Under the pieces are notes generated by a model that was given only the letters and a program-made list of their open reading frames with translations, made no database searches and was not told the DNA's origin. Source: Pseudomonadota bacterium (GTDB lineage Bacteria > Pseudomonadota > Gammaproteobacteria > Burkholderiales > Burkholderiaceae_F). From it: 64,000 nt of DNA. This document shows positions 18,756 to 28,021 of the stretch, piece by piece. A program made the position numbers and the translations under genes. How positions within the stretch are numbered: the stretch's first letter is position 1; each line of letters opens with the position of its first letter. The stretch lies in NCBI GenBank assembly GCA_021838715.1, contig JAKCCX010000001.1, positions 62,001 through 126,000 of the forward strand, written 5' to 3'.

Positions 18756-19592
18756 ATGAGCTTTGCCACCCGCTGCCCGAACTGCAATGCGCTCTTCCGC
18801 GTCAGCGAGGAGCAGTTACGCTCGCACGACGGTCTGGTCCGCTGCGGCGATTGCCGCCACGTCTTCGATGCCCGCTCCCGGCTCGAAGCCATCGCGGACG
18901 ACCACCCGGACGCCCCCGCTCCGCCGCGGCGGGATGCGCCGATCGACCGCGAGCCGAAGATTCCTCCGTCGACCGACGCCCCGGTCGACATGGCGCACGA
19001 CATGGCGCGCGACCTGCCGACCGACATGCCGACCGGCCGCGCCGGAGAGCCTGACTTCCCCGAACCCGAGCAACCGGATTTTCTGCGCGCCGACAAGCGG
19101 CGCGCCGGCGGGGCCCTGCGCGCGACGCTCGCCGCGGCCTGCACCCTGCTCGCCCTCACCCTTCTGGCGCAGCTCGCGATCCAGTTCCGCGCCGATCTGC
19201 TGGCGAATCTGCCGTCGCTGCGACCGACGCTGGATGCGCTGTGCGCGCCGCTCGCGTGCCGCGCAACCCTGCCGATGCGGCCGGATCTGCTCGCGATCGT
19301 CAGCAGCGACCTGCAGGCGATCCCGAACACCAGCGCGATGGAGTTCGATGCGGTGATCCGCAACCGGGCGTCCTTCCCGATGGCGCTGCCGTCGATCGAA
19401 CTCACCATGACGAACGCGCAGGATCAAGCCATCGCGCGCAAGGTGTTCTCGCCGGAAGACTACGGTCCGACGTCCAATTCCCTGGTGCCACCCGACAACC
19501 TGCCTCCGGGGGCGGACCGATCGATCCGCATCCTTTTCGTGCCCCCCGGCCCCGGTGCCACGGGATTCGTCGCCTATCCGTTTTTTCCCTGA
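18756..19592 (+). CDS. Zinc-ribbon and DUF3426 membrane protein
   Basis: A 278-residue protein with an N-terminal MJ0042-type zinc ribbon (Cys7, Cys10, Cys30, Cys33 in CPNC and CGDC), a low-complexity Asp/Pro-rich linker, one membrane helix at about 122-143 and a C-terminal extracytoplasmic DUF3426 domain ending FVAYPFFP. The linker carries a short repetitive MAHDMARDLPTDMP segment. It is found downstream of prmA in many Betaproteobacteria. The function is unknown; the ribbon faces the cytoplasm and may bind nucleic acid or protein. ATG at 18756 lies 22 bases past prmA. Confidence 0.85.
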   Translation: MSFATRCPNCNALFRVSEEQLRSHDGLVRCGDCRHVFDARSRLEAIADDHPDAPAPPRRDAPIDREPKIPPSTDAPVDMAHDMARDLPTDMPTGRAGEPDFPEPEQPDFLRADKRRAGGALRATLAAACTLLALTLLAQLAIQFRADLLANLPSLRPTLDALCAPLACRATLPMRPDLLAIVSSDLQAIPNTSAMEFDAVIRNRASFPMALPSIELTMTNAQDQAIARKVFSPEDYGPTSNSLVPPDNLPPGADRSIRILFVPPGPGATGFVAYPFFP

Positions 19593-19607
19593 AATCTCCC
19601 GTCTGTC

Positions 19608-20546
19608 ATGAAAAAAACCCTCATCTGCGCGTCGATCGCGTACGACTCGATCATGGTCTTCTCGGGGCGGTTCAAAGACCACATCCTCCCCGATCAGGTC
19701 CACATCCTGAACGTCTCCTTCCTGGTCCCGACGCTGCGCCGCGAATTCGGCGGCGTCGCCGGGAACATCGCCTACAGTCTCGCGCAGCTGGGCGGCAACC
19801 CGGCGCCGCTGGGTACGATCGGAGTGGACGGCGCCGACTACCTGCGCCGGCTCGACACCCTCGGGATCGACCGCAGCCGCGTGCTGCAGATCGACGGCAC
19901 CCATACCGCGCAAGCGTTCATCACGACCGATCTCGACGACAACCAGATCACCGCGTTCCATCCGGGCGCAATGTCGCACTCCCACCGCAACCCGATTCCC
20001 GATGACGACGCCATCGAACTTGCGCTGGTGGGGCCGGACGGACGGGACGGCATGCTGGCGCACGCCCAGGCCCTGGCGGAGCGCGGCATCCCGTTCCTGT
20101 TCGATCCGGGACAGGCGATGCCGCTGTTCGACGGCCCGGACCTGCTGCGCTTCGTCGAGCAGGCGCGCTATGTCGCCGTCAACGACTATGAAGGAAAGCT
20201 GCTGGAGACCAAGACCGGGATTCCGCTGGCCTCGCTCGCGCGCAATCTGGACGCCCTGATCGTGACCCGCGGCGCGGCGGGTTCCGAGATCCACAGCGGC
20301 GGCAGGATCGTGCAGGTGCCGGCGGCGCCCGTTGGCACCATCGCCGATCCGACCGGCTGCGGAGATGCCTATCGGGCCGGCATTCTGTACGGCATCGCCC
20401 GGCGTTTCGATTGGGAGACGACCGGACGGCTCGCGTCGGTCATGGGAGCGATCAAGATCGAGCACCACGGCGCGCAACGGCACGAAGCAAGCCGCGCGCA
20501 GATCGAGGAACGGTTCGTCGAGGCGTTCGGGTACCGCCCCTGGTAA
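19608..20546 (+). CDS. PfkB family carbohydrate kinase (possible adenosine kinase)
   Basis: A 312-residue ribokinase/PfkB fold enzyme. It has the N-terminal GGVAGNIAYSLAQLGG sugar-binding signature and the C-terminal ATP/anion-hole motif DPTGCGDAYRAG with catalytic base Asp253. PfkB members phosphorylate ribose, fructose 1-phosphate, adenosine and others; similar genes next to DUF3426 are often annotated as adenosine kinase, but substrate choice cannot be read from sequence alone. Last gene of the accB-accC-prmA-DUF3426 run (gap of 15 bases), followed by a terminator. Confidence 0.85.
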   Translation: MKKTLICASIAYDSIMVFSGRFKDHILPDQVHILNVSFLVPTLRREFGGVAGNIAYSLAQLGGNPAPLGTIGVDGADYLRRLDTLGIDRSRVLQIDGTHTAQAFITTDLDDNQITAFHPGAMSHSHRNPIPDDDAIELALVGPDGRDGMLAHAQALAERGIPFLFDPGQAMPLFDGPDLLRFVEQARYVAVNDYEGKLLETKTGIPLASLARNLDALIVTRGAAGSEIHSGGRIVQVPAAPVGTIADPTGCGDAYRAGILYGIARRFDWETTGRLASVMGAIKIEHHGAQRHEASRAQIEERFVEAFGYRPW

Positions 20547-20576
20547 AAAAACGCCCCACGGACGTGTGGGGCGTTT
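20545..20576 (-). terminator. Rho-independent terminator, mainly for the histone-like gene
   Basis: AAACGCCCCAC and GTGGGGCGTTT form a perfect 11-bp stem with a GGACGT loop. On the minus strand the stem is followed by seven T, so it ends the histone H1-like transcript. On the plus strand only GTTT follows, so it may work weakly for the converging PfkB operon. Confidence 0.85.
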
Positions 20577-20600
20577 GTACGGAACAACGACCGCGTCGGA

Positions 20601-21134
20601 CTACGGCCGGCTCCCGGACGGGAACGGCCACGCCGCGCCGGCGTCGGCCTCGAGGGCGGCCTCCGCAGCCGCGCCCGGGAGCGACTCCATCGGAGCAGCC
20701 GCTTCCTTGACCGCCGCCTTGCGCTTGGCGGGAGCCCGCTTCTTCGCAGCGGCCGGTTTGACGGCTTCCTTCTTAGTCGCTACTTTTTTTTTAGCGGCCT
20801 TCTTTTCCTTCTTGCCACCCTTCTTTTCCGCCTTCTTGGTGGTCGTCTTCACCGCCTTCTTGGCCGTAGCCTTCTTTGCGGTGGCCTTCTTGGCCGTGAC
20901 CTTCTTGGCGACGGTCTTCTTGGCGGCCTTCTTGGCGACCTTCTTCGCCGCCGTCTTCTTGGCGACGACCTTCTTCGCCGCCTTCTTCGCGACGACCCGC
21001 TTTGCCGCCTTCTTCGCCGCCGTCTTCTTGGCGGCAACCTTCTTCGCGACGACCTTCTTGGCCACGACCTTCTTGGCGACCTTCTTCGCCGCCGTCTTCT
21101 TCGCGGCCTTCTTCGCAGCTTTCTTCGTTGCCAT
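20601..21134 (-). CDS. Histone H1-like lysine/alanine-rich DNA-binding protein
   Basis: About 177 residues, nearly all tandem [17 protein letters not shown] motifs, like the C-terminal tail of eukaryotic histone H1 and the AlgP/Hc2-type bacterial proteins. Such proteins bind DNA non-specifically and help compact the nucleoid. The last ~35 residues lose the repeat and become acidic/neutral ([19 protein letters not shown]), unlike the strongly basic body. The ATG at 21134 is chosen over one two codons earlier because AGGAG is correctly spaced only from it. The gene is repetitive at DNA level, so length may vary between strains. It ends at a strong terminator. Confidence 0.85.
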   Translation of the reverse strand: MATKKAAKKAAKKTAAKKVAKKVVAKKVVAKKVAAKKTAAKKAAKRVVAKKAAKKVVAKKTAAKKVAKKAAKKTVAKKVTAKKATAKKATAKKAVKTTTKKAEKKGGKKEKKAAKKKVATKKEAVKPAAAKKRAPAKRKAAVKEAAAPMESLPGAAAEAALEADAGAAWPFPSGSRP

Positions 21135-21620
21135 GGACATCTCTCCTATCAGAACAGATCGATTTGACGAACTTGGGAAACCCGGCCGCGATCGCGGGCC
21201 GGGCTATTCATCGGCGCATGCGGAGGCACGGTCGCCGCGGCAAGCCCAGAAATGCGTTTTGCAGGGCGCATATCCGAGACAGGCGCGGAACGGAACGGGC
21301 GCAAGCCGTTGACGCTGATGAATCCGGCACAGCGCGTGCGGCACTGCGCACGCGCGAACTGCGCAGCGCCGGAAGCGGCGTGCGCGAAAAATGAGGAGGA
21401 TCCGACGTGGGGACGAAACGAAGATGGCGGAGAAACGCAGGAAACGTCGGGGGGAGCAATGCCGCGGGACGGCGAGGTCTCGGGTCGTGGCACGAAATGC
21501 CGACTATGGCTGTCTGCGTTCAATTCGGCGATCGATCTCGCGATCGAACTACAAGAAATTCACGGGCGAATTATTACTCCCGATGGTTCTGCACTGCAAG
21601 AATTTTTTTCTGTTTCAACG
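21135..21620. other. Long intergenic region upstream of the histone-like gene
   Basis: About 490 bp between the histone-like start and the nrd terminator with no gene I can support; short ORFs here run into the terminator or nrdB and lack family features. A possible minus-strand promoter, TTGCAG (21599-21594) and AATAAT (21575-21570) 18 bases apart, would give a ~430-nt leader. A GC-rich imperfect inverted repeat (CCCGGCC...GGCCGGG, about 21181-21203) lies near the start codon. Confidence 0.4.
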
Positions 21621-21660
21621 AAAAAACAGCGCATCGATTCGCCATCAAATCGATGCGCTG
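21621..21660 (-). terminator. Rho-independent terminator of nrdAB
   Basis: CAGCGCATCGATT (21627-21639) and AATCGATGCGCTG (21648-21660) form a perfect 13-bp stem with an 8-base loop. On the minus strand it is followed by six T (21626-21621), ten bases past the nrdB stop. Confidence 0.93.
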
Positions 21661-21669
21661 CATGGCAAC

Positions 21670-22845
21670 TCAATCCCAGTTGAGCGCGCCGCCGCTCTGA
21701 TACTCGAGCACGCGCGTCTCGAAGAAGTTGCGCTCCTTCTTCAAGTCGATCATCTCGCTCATCCAGGGGAACGGGTTCTCCTGCTCGGGGAACAAGGTCT
21801 CCATCCCGATCTGTTGTGCGCGGCGGTTGGCGATGTATCGCAGATAGTCCTTGAACATCGCCGCGTTCAGGCCCAGCACTCCGCGCGGCATGGTGTCCTC
21901 GGCGTAGCGGTACTCCAGGTCGACCGCGGTCAGGAACAGCTGATGGATCTCGGCGCGGAACTCGGTCGTCCACAGCCCCGGGTTTTCCAGCTTGATCTGG
22001 TTGATCATGTCGATGCCGAAATTGCAGTGCATCGACTCGTCGCGCAGGATGTACTGATACTGCTCGGCCGCGCCCGTCATCTTGTTCTGGCGGCCCAGCG
22101 CCAGGATCTGCACGAACCCGACGTAGAAGAAGAGCCCCTCCATCAGGCAGGCGAAAACGATCAGCGACCGCAGGAGCGCGCGGTCCGCGTCCGGAGTCCC
22201 GGTCTGGAATCCCGGATCCGTCAGCACCTCGATGAACGGCAGGAGAAACTCGTCCTTGGCGCGAATCGAGGGAATTTCCCGGTAGGCGTTGAAGATTTCG
22301 CCCTCATCGAGCCCGAGGGATTCGACGATGTACTGGTACGCGTGGGTGTGAATCGCCTCCTCGAACGCCTGCCGCAGCAGGAATTGCCGGCATTCGGGCG
22401 CCGTGATCTGACGATACGTGCCGAGCACGATGTTGTTCGCGGCGAGCGAATCCGCCGTCACGAAAAACCCCAGGTTGCGCTTGACGACGCGCCGCTCGTC
22501 CTCGCTCAAACCGTTGGGATCCTTCCACAGGGCGACGTCGCGGGACATGTTGACCTCCTGCGGCATCCAGTGGTTGGCGCAGGCGGACAGATACTTGTCC
22601 CAGGCCCACTTGTACTTGAACGGAACCAGCTGGTTGACGTCCGCCCGGCCGTTGATGATCCGCTTGTCCTCCATCCGTACGCGCCCCCCGGACGCGGTCC
22701 CGGCGTCGTCCTCCGCGCGTGGCCGGCCTTGGGCCGGCGCTGCCGCCGGCGTCCGGACCGGCTCGGCCGGCACCTGCGCGAGCTGCGGCCGCGGCGCCCC
22801 CGCCGTCACCGGCCGTGCCGGCTCGACATCATCCCAATGCAACAT
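21670..22845 (-). CDS. nrdB: Ribonucleotide reductase class I, beta subunit
   Basis: Small subunit that holds the di-metal centre and radical used by NrdA to make deoxyribonucleotides. Of 391 residues, the first ~55 are a Pro/Ala-rich extension; the ferritin-like core follows. Metal ligands and radical site are visible: Asp132 (TADSLAAN), Glu163 and His166 with Tyr170 in [11 protein letters not shown], which aligns with E. coli Glu115/His118/Tyr122, so the tyrosyl radical position is present, not replaced by Phe as in Chlamydia-type enzymes. Later ligands sit in [10 protein letters not shown] and [10 protein letters not shown]. The C-terminal tail GALNWD should dock into NrdA. It follows nrdA by 24 bases and ends at a strong terminator. 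Confidence 0.95.
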   Translation of the reverse strand: MLHWDDVEPARPVTAGAPRPQLAQVPAEPVRTPAAAPAQGRPRAEDDAGTASGGRVRMEDKRIINGRADVNQLVPFKYKWAWDKYLSACANHWMPQEVNMSRDVALWKDPNGLSEDERRVVKRNLGFFVTADSLAANNIVLGTYRQITAPECRQFLLRQAFEEAIHTHAYQYIVESLGLDEGEIFNAYREIPSIRAKDEFLLPFIEVLTDPGFQTGTPDADRALLRSLIVFACLMEGLFFYVGFVQILALGRQNKMTGAAEQYQYILRDESMHCNFGIDMINQIKLENPGLWTTEFRAEIHQLFLTAVDLEYRYAEDTMPRGVLGLNAAMFKDYLRYIANRRAQQIGMETLFPEQENPFPWMSEMIDLKKERNFFETRVLEYQSGGALNWD

Positions 22846-22869
22846 GATTCCTCTCCCGATCGGTTCTTG

Positions 22870-25776
22870 TTATTGGCACGCTTCGCACTCGGCAAACCCC
22901 GCATCCCCGGGGCGCAGCGTGCAGACCTTCCCGTCGGCCGCCGAAACGGCCGGATCCGCCGCGACAGGCACCGCGTTGAGCGTCCCGGCACGCCCCGTCG
23001 ACTTCTCGGCATGCGTCGCCCCCAGCGTGCGCAGATAGTAGGTCGTCTTCAAGCCGCGCAGCCAGGCCAGCTTGTAGACCTCGTCGAGCTTGCGGCCCGA
23101 AACCCCCGCCAGGTAGATGTTGAGCGACTGCGCCTGATCGATCCACTTCTGGCGGCGCGAAGCGCACTCGATCAGCCAGGTCGGGTCGATCTCGAACGCC
23201 GTCGCGTAGCGCTGCCGGATCTCCTCGGGAATGCGATCGATGCGCGCCAGGCTGCCGTCGAAATACTTGAGGTCGGCGACCATCACCTCGTCCCACAGCC
23301 CCAGCGACTTCAGCTCCCGCACCAGATGCTGGTTGACGACCGTGAACTCCCCGGAAAGGTTCGATTTCACATACAGGTTCTGATAGGTGGGCTCGATGCT
23401 GGCCGACACCCCGACGATGTTGGAAATCGTCGCCGTCGGTGCGATCGCGACGCAGTTGGAGTTGCGCATCCCGTATCGGGAAATCCGCTCGCGCAGCGCC
23501 GCCCAATCCATCCGCTCCTGCGCATCGACCTCGAGGTGGCCGCCCCGTTCCCGTCCCAGGATGTCGAGGCTGTCGCGCGGCAGGATTCCCTGGTCCCACA
23601 AGGAGCCGCGGAAGGTCGAATACGGCCCGCGCTCGGCCGCCAGTTCCGTCGAGGCCCAATAGGCGAAATAGCAGACCGCTTCCTGGCTGCGATCGGCGAA
23701 TTCCACCGCCGCTTCGGACGCGTACGGGATCCGCTGGCGATGCAGGCAATCCTGGAAGCCCATGATCCCGAGGCCCACCGGCCGGTGGCGCAGATTGGAA
23801 TTGCGTGCCTTCGACACCGCGTAATAGTTGATGTCGACCACGTTGTCGAGCATCCGCATCGCGATCCCCACCGTCCGCCGCAGCTTTTCGAGGTCGAGGT
23901 CGAAGCCGCCGGAGCCGTTCGGGCGCAGATGGCCGAGCAGGTTCACCGACCCGAGGTTGCAGACGGCGATCTCCTCCTCGGAGGTGTTCAGGGTGATCTC
24001 GGTGCAGAGGTTGGAACTGTGCACGACCCCGACGTGCTGCTGGGGCGAACGCAGGTTGCAGGCGTCCTTGAACGTGATCCAGGGATGGCCGGTCTCGAAC
24101 AGCATCGAGAGCATCTTGCGCCACAGGTGCGTCGCGGCGACCTTCTTGAAGAGGCGCAGTTCCCCGCGGGCCGCCTTTTCCTCATATGCCCGGTAGGCCG
24201 TCTCGAACGCCTGTCCGGTCAGGTCATGGAGATCCGGGCAGTCGCTGGGCGAAAACAGGGTCCACTCCCCTTCCTCGAACACCCGCTTCATGAACAGGTC
24301 CGGAATCCAGTTCGCCGTGTTCATGTCATGGGTGCGGCGCCGGTCGTCGCCGGTGTTCTTGCGCAGGTCCAGGAACTCCTCGATATCCAGATGCCAGGTC
24401 TCCAGGTAGCAGCAGACGGCGCCCTTGCGCTTGCCGCCCTGGTTCACGGCGACGGCGGTGTCGTTGACCACCTTGAGGAAGGGCACGACGCCCTGGGATT
24501 TGCCGTTCGTGCCGCGGATGTGGGCGCCGAGCGCGCGCACCGGGGTCCAGTCGTTGCCCAGGCCGCCCGCGAACTTGGCGAGCATCGCGTTGTCCTTGAT
24601 CGCTTCGTAGATGCCGTCGAGATGATCCGGGACCGTGCTGAGATAGCAGGAGGAAAGCTGCGAATGCTGCGTCCCGGAATTGAACAGCGTCGGCGTCGAG
24701 CTCATGAAATCGAAGCTCGAGAGCAGATCGTAGAACTCGATCGCCCGCGTCTCGCGGTCGATCTCGTTGAGCGCCAGCCCCATCGCCACCCGCATGAAAA
24801 ACGTCTGCGGCAACTCGAAACGGCGCCCGTCGCGGTGCAGGAAATACCGGTCGTACAGCGTCTGCAGCCCCAGATACGAAAACTCCAGGTCGCGCTCGGG
24901 CTTGAGCGCCGCCGCCAGCCGCGGCAGGTCGAACTGCAGCAGACGCTCGTCGAGCAGGCCGGCGTCGACGCCGATCCGGATGCACCGCGGAAAATACTCC
25001 GCATAGCGCTCGACCATCGCACCCTGCGCCACTTCCGTCCCGAACACTTCCTTGCGCACGACGTGCAACAGCAGACGGGCCGTCACCTCGCTGTATGCGG
25101 GGTCGGTTTCGATCCGCGCCCGGGCGGCCAGAATCGCCGACTTGTGCACCTCTTCGACCGGGACGCCGTCGTAGAGATTTTTGAGCGTCGCCGACAGCAC
25201 GGCATCGACGGAAACATACTCGGTCAGCCCCTCGCAAGCGGCCTCGATCGTCGAGCGCAGGCGCGCCGCATCGAGCGGAACCCGGCGCCCACCGTCGGTG
25301 ACGTGCAGCGCGCTCGGTTCCGGCTGCGCCGCCGGCTTGTGCTGTGCCCGCTCCTGCGCGCGCCGCTCGCGGTACAGAACGTAGGCGCGGGCAACATCGT
25401 GCGCGCCGTCGCGCATGAGCGCCAGTTCGACCTGGTCCTGGATTTCCTCGATGTGAAACGTTCCGCCCGCCGGCTCGCGGCGCATGAGCGCCGCCACGGC
25501 GGCGGCGGTCAGGCGCTCGACCTGTTCGCGAATCGCCGCCGATGCCGCGGCCTGGCTGCCGTGAACCGCGAGGAACGCCTTGGTCATGGCGACGGCGATC
25601 TTCGACGGTTCGAAGGCGACGACGGCGCCGTTGCGGCGGATGATCCGGTAATCCGCCAGTCCGCTCGCCACGGGATGCGCCAGCGCCTGCACCCGCGCAT
25701 CTCCCGTCACCGCGCCGCCGAAAGCGCCTCCGCCCGCAGCAGCAACCGCCGCGTCCCCTTGATTTTGATATTGCAT
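22870..25776 (-). CDS. nrdA: Ribonucleotide reductase class I, alpha subunit
   Basis: Catalytic subunit reducing ribonucleoside diphosphates to deoxy forms. At 968 residues it is long because it carries an N-terminal ATP-cone (~42-150; IIRRNGAVVAFEPSKIAVAM) and a second, more diverged cone-like module (~160-255; VPLDAARLRSTIEAACEG), a layout also known from Pseudomonas NrdA. Catalytic residues: Cys in SSCYLSTV, Cys/Glu in NLCTEITL, and the C-terminal redox pair CEACQ. Tyrosines for radical transfer lie near YQNLYVKSN. ATG at 25776; tandem NrdR boxes overlap the predicted promoter. Overall activity is likely dATP-inhibited via the first cone, by family knowledge. Confidence 0.96.
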   Translation of the reverse strand: MQYQNQGDAAVAAAGGGAFGGAVTGDARVQALAHPVASGLADYRIIRRNGAVVAFEPSKIAVAMTKAFLAVHGSQAAASAAIREQVERLTAAAVAALMRREPAGGTFHIEEIQDQVELALMRDGAHDVARAYVLYRERRAQERAQHKPAAQPEPSALHVTDGGRRVPLDAARLRSTIEAACEGLTEYVSVDAVLSATLKNLYDGVPVEEVHKSAILAARARIETDPAYSEVTARLLLHVVRKEVFGTEVAQGAMVERYAEYFPRCIRIGVDAGLLDERLLQFDLPRLAAALKPERDLEFSYLGLQTLYDRYFLHRDGRRFELPQTFFMRVAMGLALNEIDRETRAIEFYDLLSSFDFMSSTPTLFNSGTQHSQLSSCYLSTVPDHLDGIYEAIKDNAMLAKFAGGLGNDWTPVRALGAHIRGTNGKSQGVVPFLKVVNDTAVAVNQGGKRKGAVCCYLETWHLDIEEFLDLRKNTGDDRRRTHDMNTANWIPDLFMKRVFEEGEWTLFSPSDCPDLHDLTGQAFETAYRAYEEKAARGELRLFKKVAATHLWRKMLSMLFETGHPWITFKDACNLRSPQQHVGVVHSSNLCTEITLNTSEEEIAVCNLGSVNLLGHLRPNGSGGFDLDLEKLRRTVGIAMRMLDNVVDINYYAVSKARNSNLRHRPVGLGIMGFQDCLHRQRIPYASEAAVEFADRSQEAVCYFAYWASTELAAERGPYSTFRGSLWDQGILPRDSLDILGRERGGHLEVDAQERMDWAALRERISRYGMRNSNCVAIAPTATISNIVGVSASIEPTYQNLYVKSNLSGEFTVVNQHLVRELKSLGLWDEVMVADLKYFDGSLARIDRIPEEIRQRYATAFEIDPTWLIECASRRQKWIDQAQSLNIYLAGVSGRKLDEVYKLAWLRGLKTTYYLRTLGATHAEKSTGRAGTLNAVPVAADPAVSAADGKVCTLRPGDAGFAECEACQ

Positions 25777-25866
25777 CGCTCCCCCCGTAACAGCGGATTG
25801 CCGGCCCTACGACGCTGTCGCGCCGCGCCCGCGCGCTTGCGGCCGCCGGCTGGAAATGTTCTTTGA

Positions 25867-25913
25867 ACACAATATCTTGTATGCGACGACAAAACAGCAA
25901 CAAGAAATTGTGG
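25867..25913 (-). promoter_or_regulatory. Tandem NrdR boxes and nrdA promoter
   Basis: Two 16-bp NrdR-box matches lie 31 bp apart: ACACAATATCTTGTAT (25867-25882, near-consensus) and CAACAAGAAATTGTGG (25898-25913, weaker). This spacing, about three helical turns, is the one NrdR uses. On the minus strand a promoter TTGTTG (25903-25898) and TACAAG (25881-25876), 16 bases apart, overlaps both boxes, so bound NrdR-dATP/ATP would block RNA polymerase. nrdR itself is not in the window. Confidence 0.8.
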
Positions 25914-25940
25914 TGGCGATCTTAGGAGATCTTTTCGGGG

Positions 25941-26534
25941 TCAGCAATCACTTGCAGAATTTCCGGCGAAATCCCGTCGCAACCGCGCCCAATCGAAGAG
26001 CGGACCCGGGTCCGTCTTGCGCCCGGGCGCGATCTCGGAATGGCCGCGGACCGCGCGCAGCGGGTAGGCGGCCCGCAAAGCCGGGAGCAGGGCGCCCAGG
26101 GTGGCGTACTGCGCTTCCGCAAAGGGCTCGTACTCGCACCCCTCCAGTTCCACACCGATCGAGAAATCGTTGCATCCGGGCCGCCCTTCGAACGCGGACG
26201 CGCCGGCATGCCATGCCCGGTCCCGGCACGAAACGAATTGCGTCAACACGCCATCGCGCCCGATCAGAAAGTGCGCGGACACGCGGACGCCGCGCAGCCG
26301 CGCGAAAAACGGATGATCGTCGCAGTCGAGCGTGCCGGCGAAGAACCGTTCGACCTCGTCGCCGCCGAACCGCCCGGGCGGCAGGCTGATGCAATGCAGC
26401 ACGACGAGATCCACCGCCGGGTTCACCGCGGCATCGGCAGCACCGGCGGTCGGGCGCGCGTCGAAGTGGGTCGAGGCAACCCGGCGCGCGCCCGCGATCC
26501 AGCCGTCGGCGCCGACCTGCACGGCGCGACTCAC
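25941..26534 (-). CDS. ampD: 1,6-anhydro-N-acetylmuramyl-L-alanine amidase AmpD
   Basis: Cytoplasmic zinc amidase that cuts the stem peptide from anhydro-muropeptides during wall recycling; loss derepresses ampC in species that have it. The 197-residue protein has the amidase_2 fold: zinc-ligand His in LVVLHCISLPPGRFGG (usual form is HNISLPPG), His in AWHAGAS, VELEGCEYEPFAEAQY and the C-terminal GHSEIAPGRKTDPGPLFDW with the last His/Asp ligands. GTG at 26534 overlaps the pilR stop (GTGA). It partners with mpl at 14-15 kb. Confidence 0.94.
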   Translation of the reverse strand: MSRAVQVGADGWIAGARRVASTHFDARPTAGAADAAVNPAVDLVVLHCISLPPGRFGGDEVERFFAGTLDCDDHPFFARLRGVRVSAHFLIGRDGVLTQFVSCRDRAWHAGASAFEGRPGCNDFSIGVELEGCEYEPFAEAQYATLGALLPALRAAYPLRAVRGHSEIAPGRKTDPGPLFDWARLRRDFAGNSASDC

Positions 26535-28021
26535 TTCAACCCCAGGCGCTGCATCCGGTACCGCATCTGGCGAAACGAAATTCCCAGCAACTGGGCGGCC
26601 GCGGTCCGGTTATGACGCGTCTTCGCGAGCGCGGCGCGGATCGCCGCCCCCTCCACCTCGTCCAGATAGGCCGCCAGATCGGACGGTACTCCGTCGATGA
26701 CCTCGGCCCGCGCGCGCTCCGCAACCTCGTCGGCGGCCGGCGTGGCGCCCGGTGCCGTCGCCGCGGGCGGCACCGCGCCGGGATCCGCGGCCGGCACGGC
26801 AGCCGTCGTTGCCGGGCTCGATCGCAAGGCCAGATCCGCCGCCGCCAGATCACCGCCCCCCGTGAATACGACGGCGCGTTCGAGCACGTTTTCCAGTTCG
26901 CGAACATTGCCCGGGAACGGCTGCCGCGACAATTCCGCTTCGGCTTCCGGCGTCAACCGGGCGAAGGCGACGCCGGTCCGGTCGACGATGCGCTGCAGCA
27001 GGGCGCGGGCAATGTCGGGGATGTCGGACGCGCGCTCCCGCAGGCTCGGCACCCGCAACTCGATGACGTTCAACCGGTAATAGAGATCCTGCCGAAACCG
27101 GCCGGCTTCGACCAGCCGCCCCAGGTCCTGGTGGGTCGCGCTCAGGATGCGCACGTCCGTCGGATCCTCTGCGATCGAGCCCACCTTCTGGAGGCGTCGC
27201 TCCTGGATCACGCGCAACAGCTTCACCTGCATCGCAAGGGGAAGCTCGGCGATTTCGTCGAGAAAGAGCGTCCCACCCGAAGCAGCCTGGAAATATCCAT
27301 CGCGATCGCGGTCGGCGCCGGTGAACGCCCCGCGCTTGTAGCCGAAGAATTCCGCTTCCATCAAGGTTTCGGGAATCGCACCGCAGTTGACGGCGACGAA
27401 GGGGCCGGCCCGGCGCGCCGACGCCGCGTGGATCGCGCGCGCAACCAGCTCCTTGCCCGACCCGGACTCGCCGGTGATCGCCACGGGCGCCATGCCTTGC
27501 CCCAGGCGGGCGATCAACGAACGCAGTTGCTGCATCGCCGGCGAGTTGCCGACCAGCCGGGCGCCGGCGCCGCCGGGCAGAAAGTCCTCGGCATTCGCGT
27601 CCGCATCACCGCCCGTCCCGCCGAGGGCGGCGCGCACCAGCGTGCGGAGCTGGTCGAGATCCACCGGCTTCGAGAGGTAATCGAAGGCGCCCGCCTTGAG
27701 CGCCGCAACCGCATTGTCGGCGCTGCCGTACGCCGTGATGACGGCGATTTTCGGCTCCCCCCGCGCACCGAGTTCCCGCACGAGGTCGAGCCCCGAGCCG
27801 TCTGGCAGACGCATGTCCGTCAGGCAAAGGCGATACGAGCGCGACCGCAACCGTTCGCGCGCCTCTTCCAGGGTTCCGGCCCCGTCGACGTGCAGCCCCA
27901 AGCGCTCGAGCGTGATTCCGAGCAGTTCGCGAAGATCCGCTTCGTCGTCGACGACCAGCACCGACAGCCCCTGCGGGCGCCCGCCGTCCGTTGCCGTGGA
28001 AACCGGCCCTAGTCGCCCCAC
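26531..28021 (-). CDS. pilR: Sigma-54-dependent response regulator PilR
   Basis: Response regulator of the NtrC type that, when phosphorylated by PilS, activates sigma-54 promoters such as the pilin gene's. Of 496 residues: receiver domain (~15-130; phospho-acceptor Asp in LTDMRLPDGSG), AAA+ domain with Walker A GESGSGKE, sigma-54 loop GAFTGA and Walker B GGTLFLDEIAELPL, an Ala/Pro-rich linker, and a C-terminal Fis-type helix-turn-helix (RTAAAQLLGISFRQMRYRM). GTG at 28021 has AGGGAGG upstream and overlaps the pilS end. No pilA or sigma-54 promoter was found in the window, so its target lies elsewhere. Confidence 0.92.
   Translation of the reverse strand: MGRLGPVSTATDGGRPQGLSVLVVDDEADLRELLGITLERLGLHVDGAGTLEEARERLRSRSYRLCLTDMRLPDGSGLDLVRELGARGEPKIAVITAYGSADNAVAALKAGAFDYLSKPVDLDQLRTLVRAALGGTGGDADANAEDFLPGGAGARLVGNSPAMQQLRSLIARLGQGMAPVAITGESGSGKELVARAIHAASARRAGPFVAVNCGAIPETLMEAEFFGYKRGAFTGADRDRDGYFQAASGGTLFLDEIAELPLAMQVKLLRVIQERRLQKVGSIAEDPTDVRILSATHQDLGRLVEAGRFRQDLYYRLNVIELRVPSLRERASDIPDIARALLQRIVDRTGVAFARLTPEAEAELSRQPFPGNVRELENVLERAVVFTGGGDLAAADLALRSSPATTAAVPAADPGAVPPAATAPGATPAADEVAERARAEVIDGVPSDLAAYLDEVEGAAIRAALAKTRHNRTAAAQLLGISFRQMRYRMQRLGLK

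Noticed and set aside
21407..21700. 97-codon plus ORF with a GAGGAGGA upstream
   Set aside because: It reads through the nrd terminator into nrdB and shows no conserved features; the SD match is probably chance.
21391..25866. 1491-codon plus-strand ORF
   Set aside because: Exact antisense of nrdB and nrdA, crossing their terminator; low-complexity shadow without family features.
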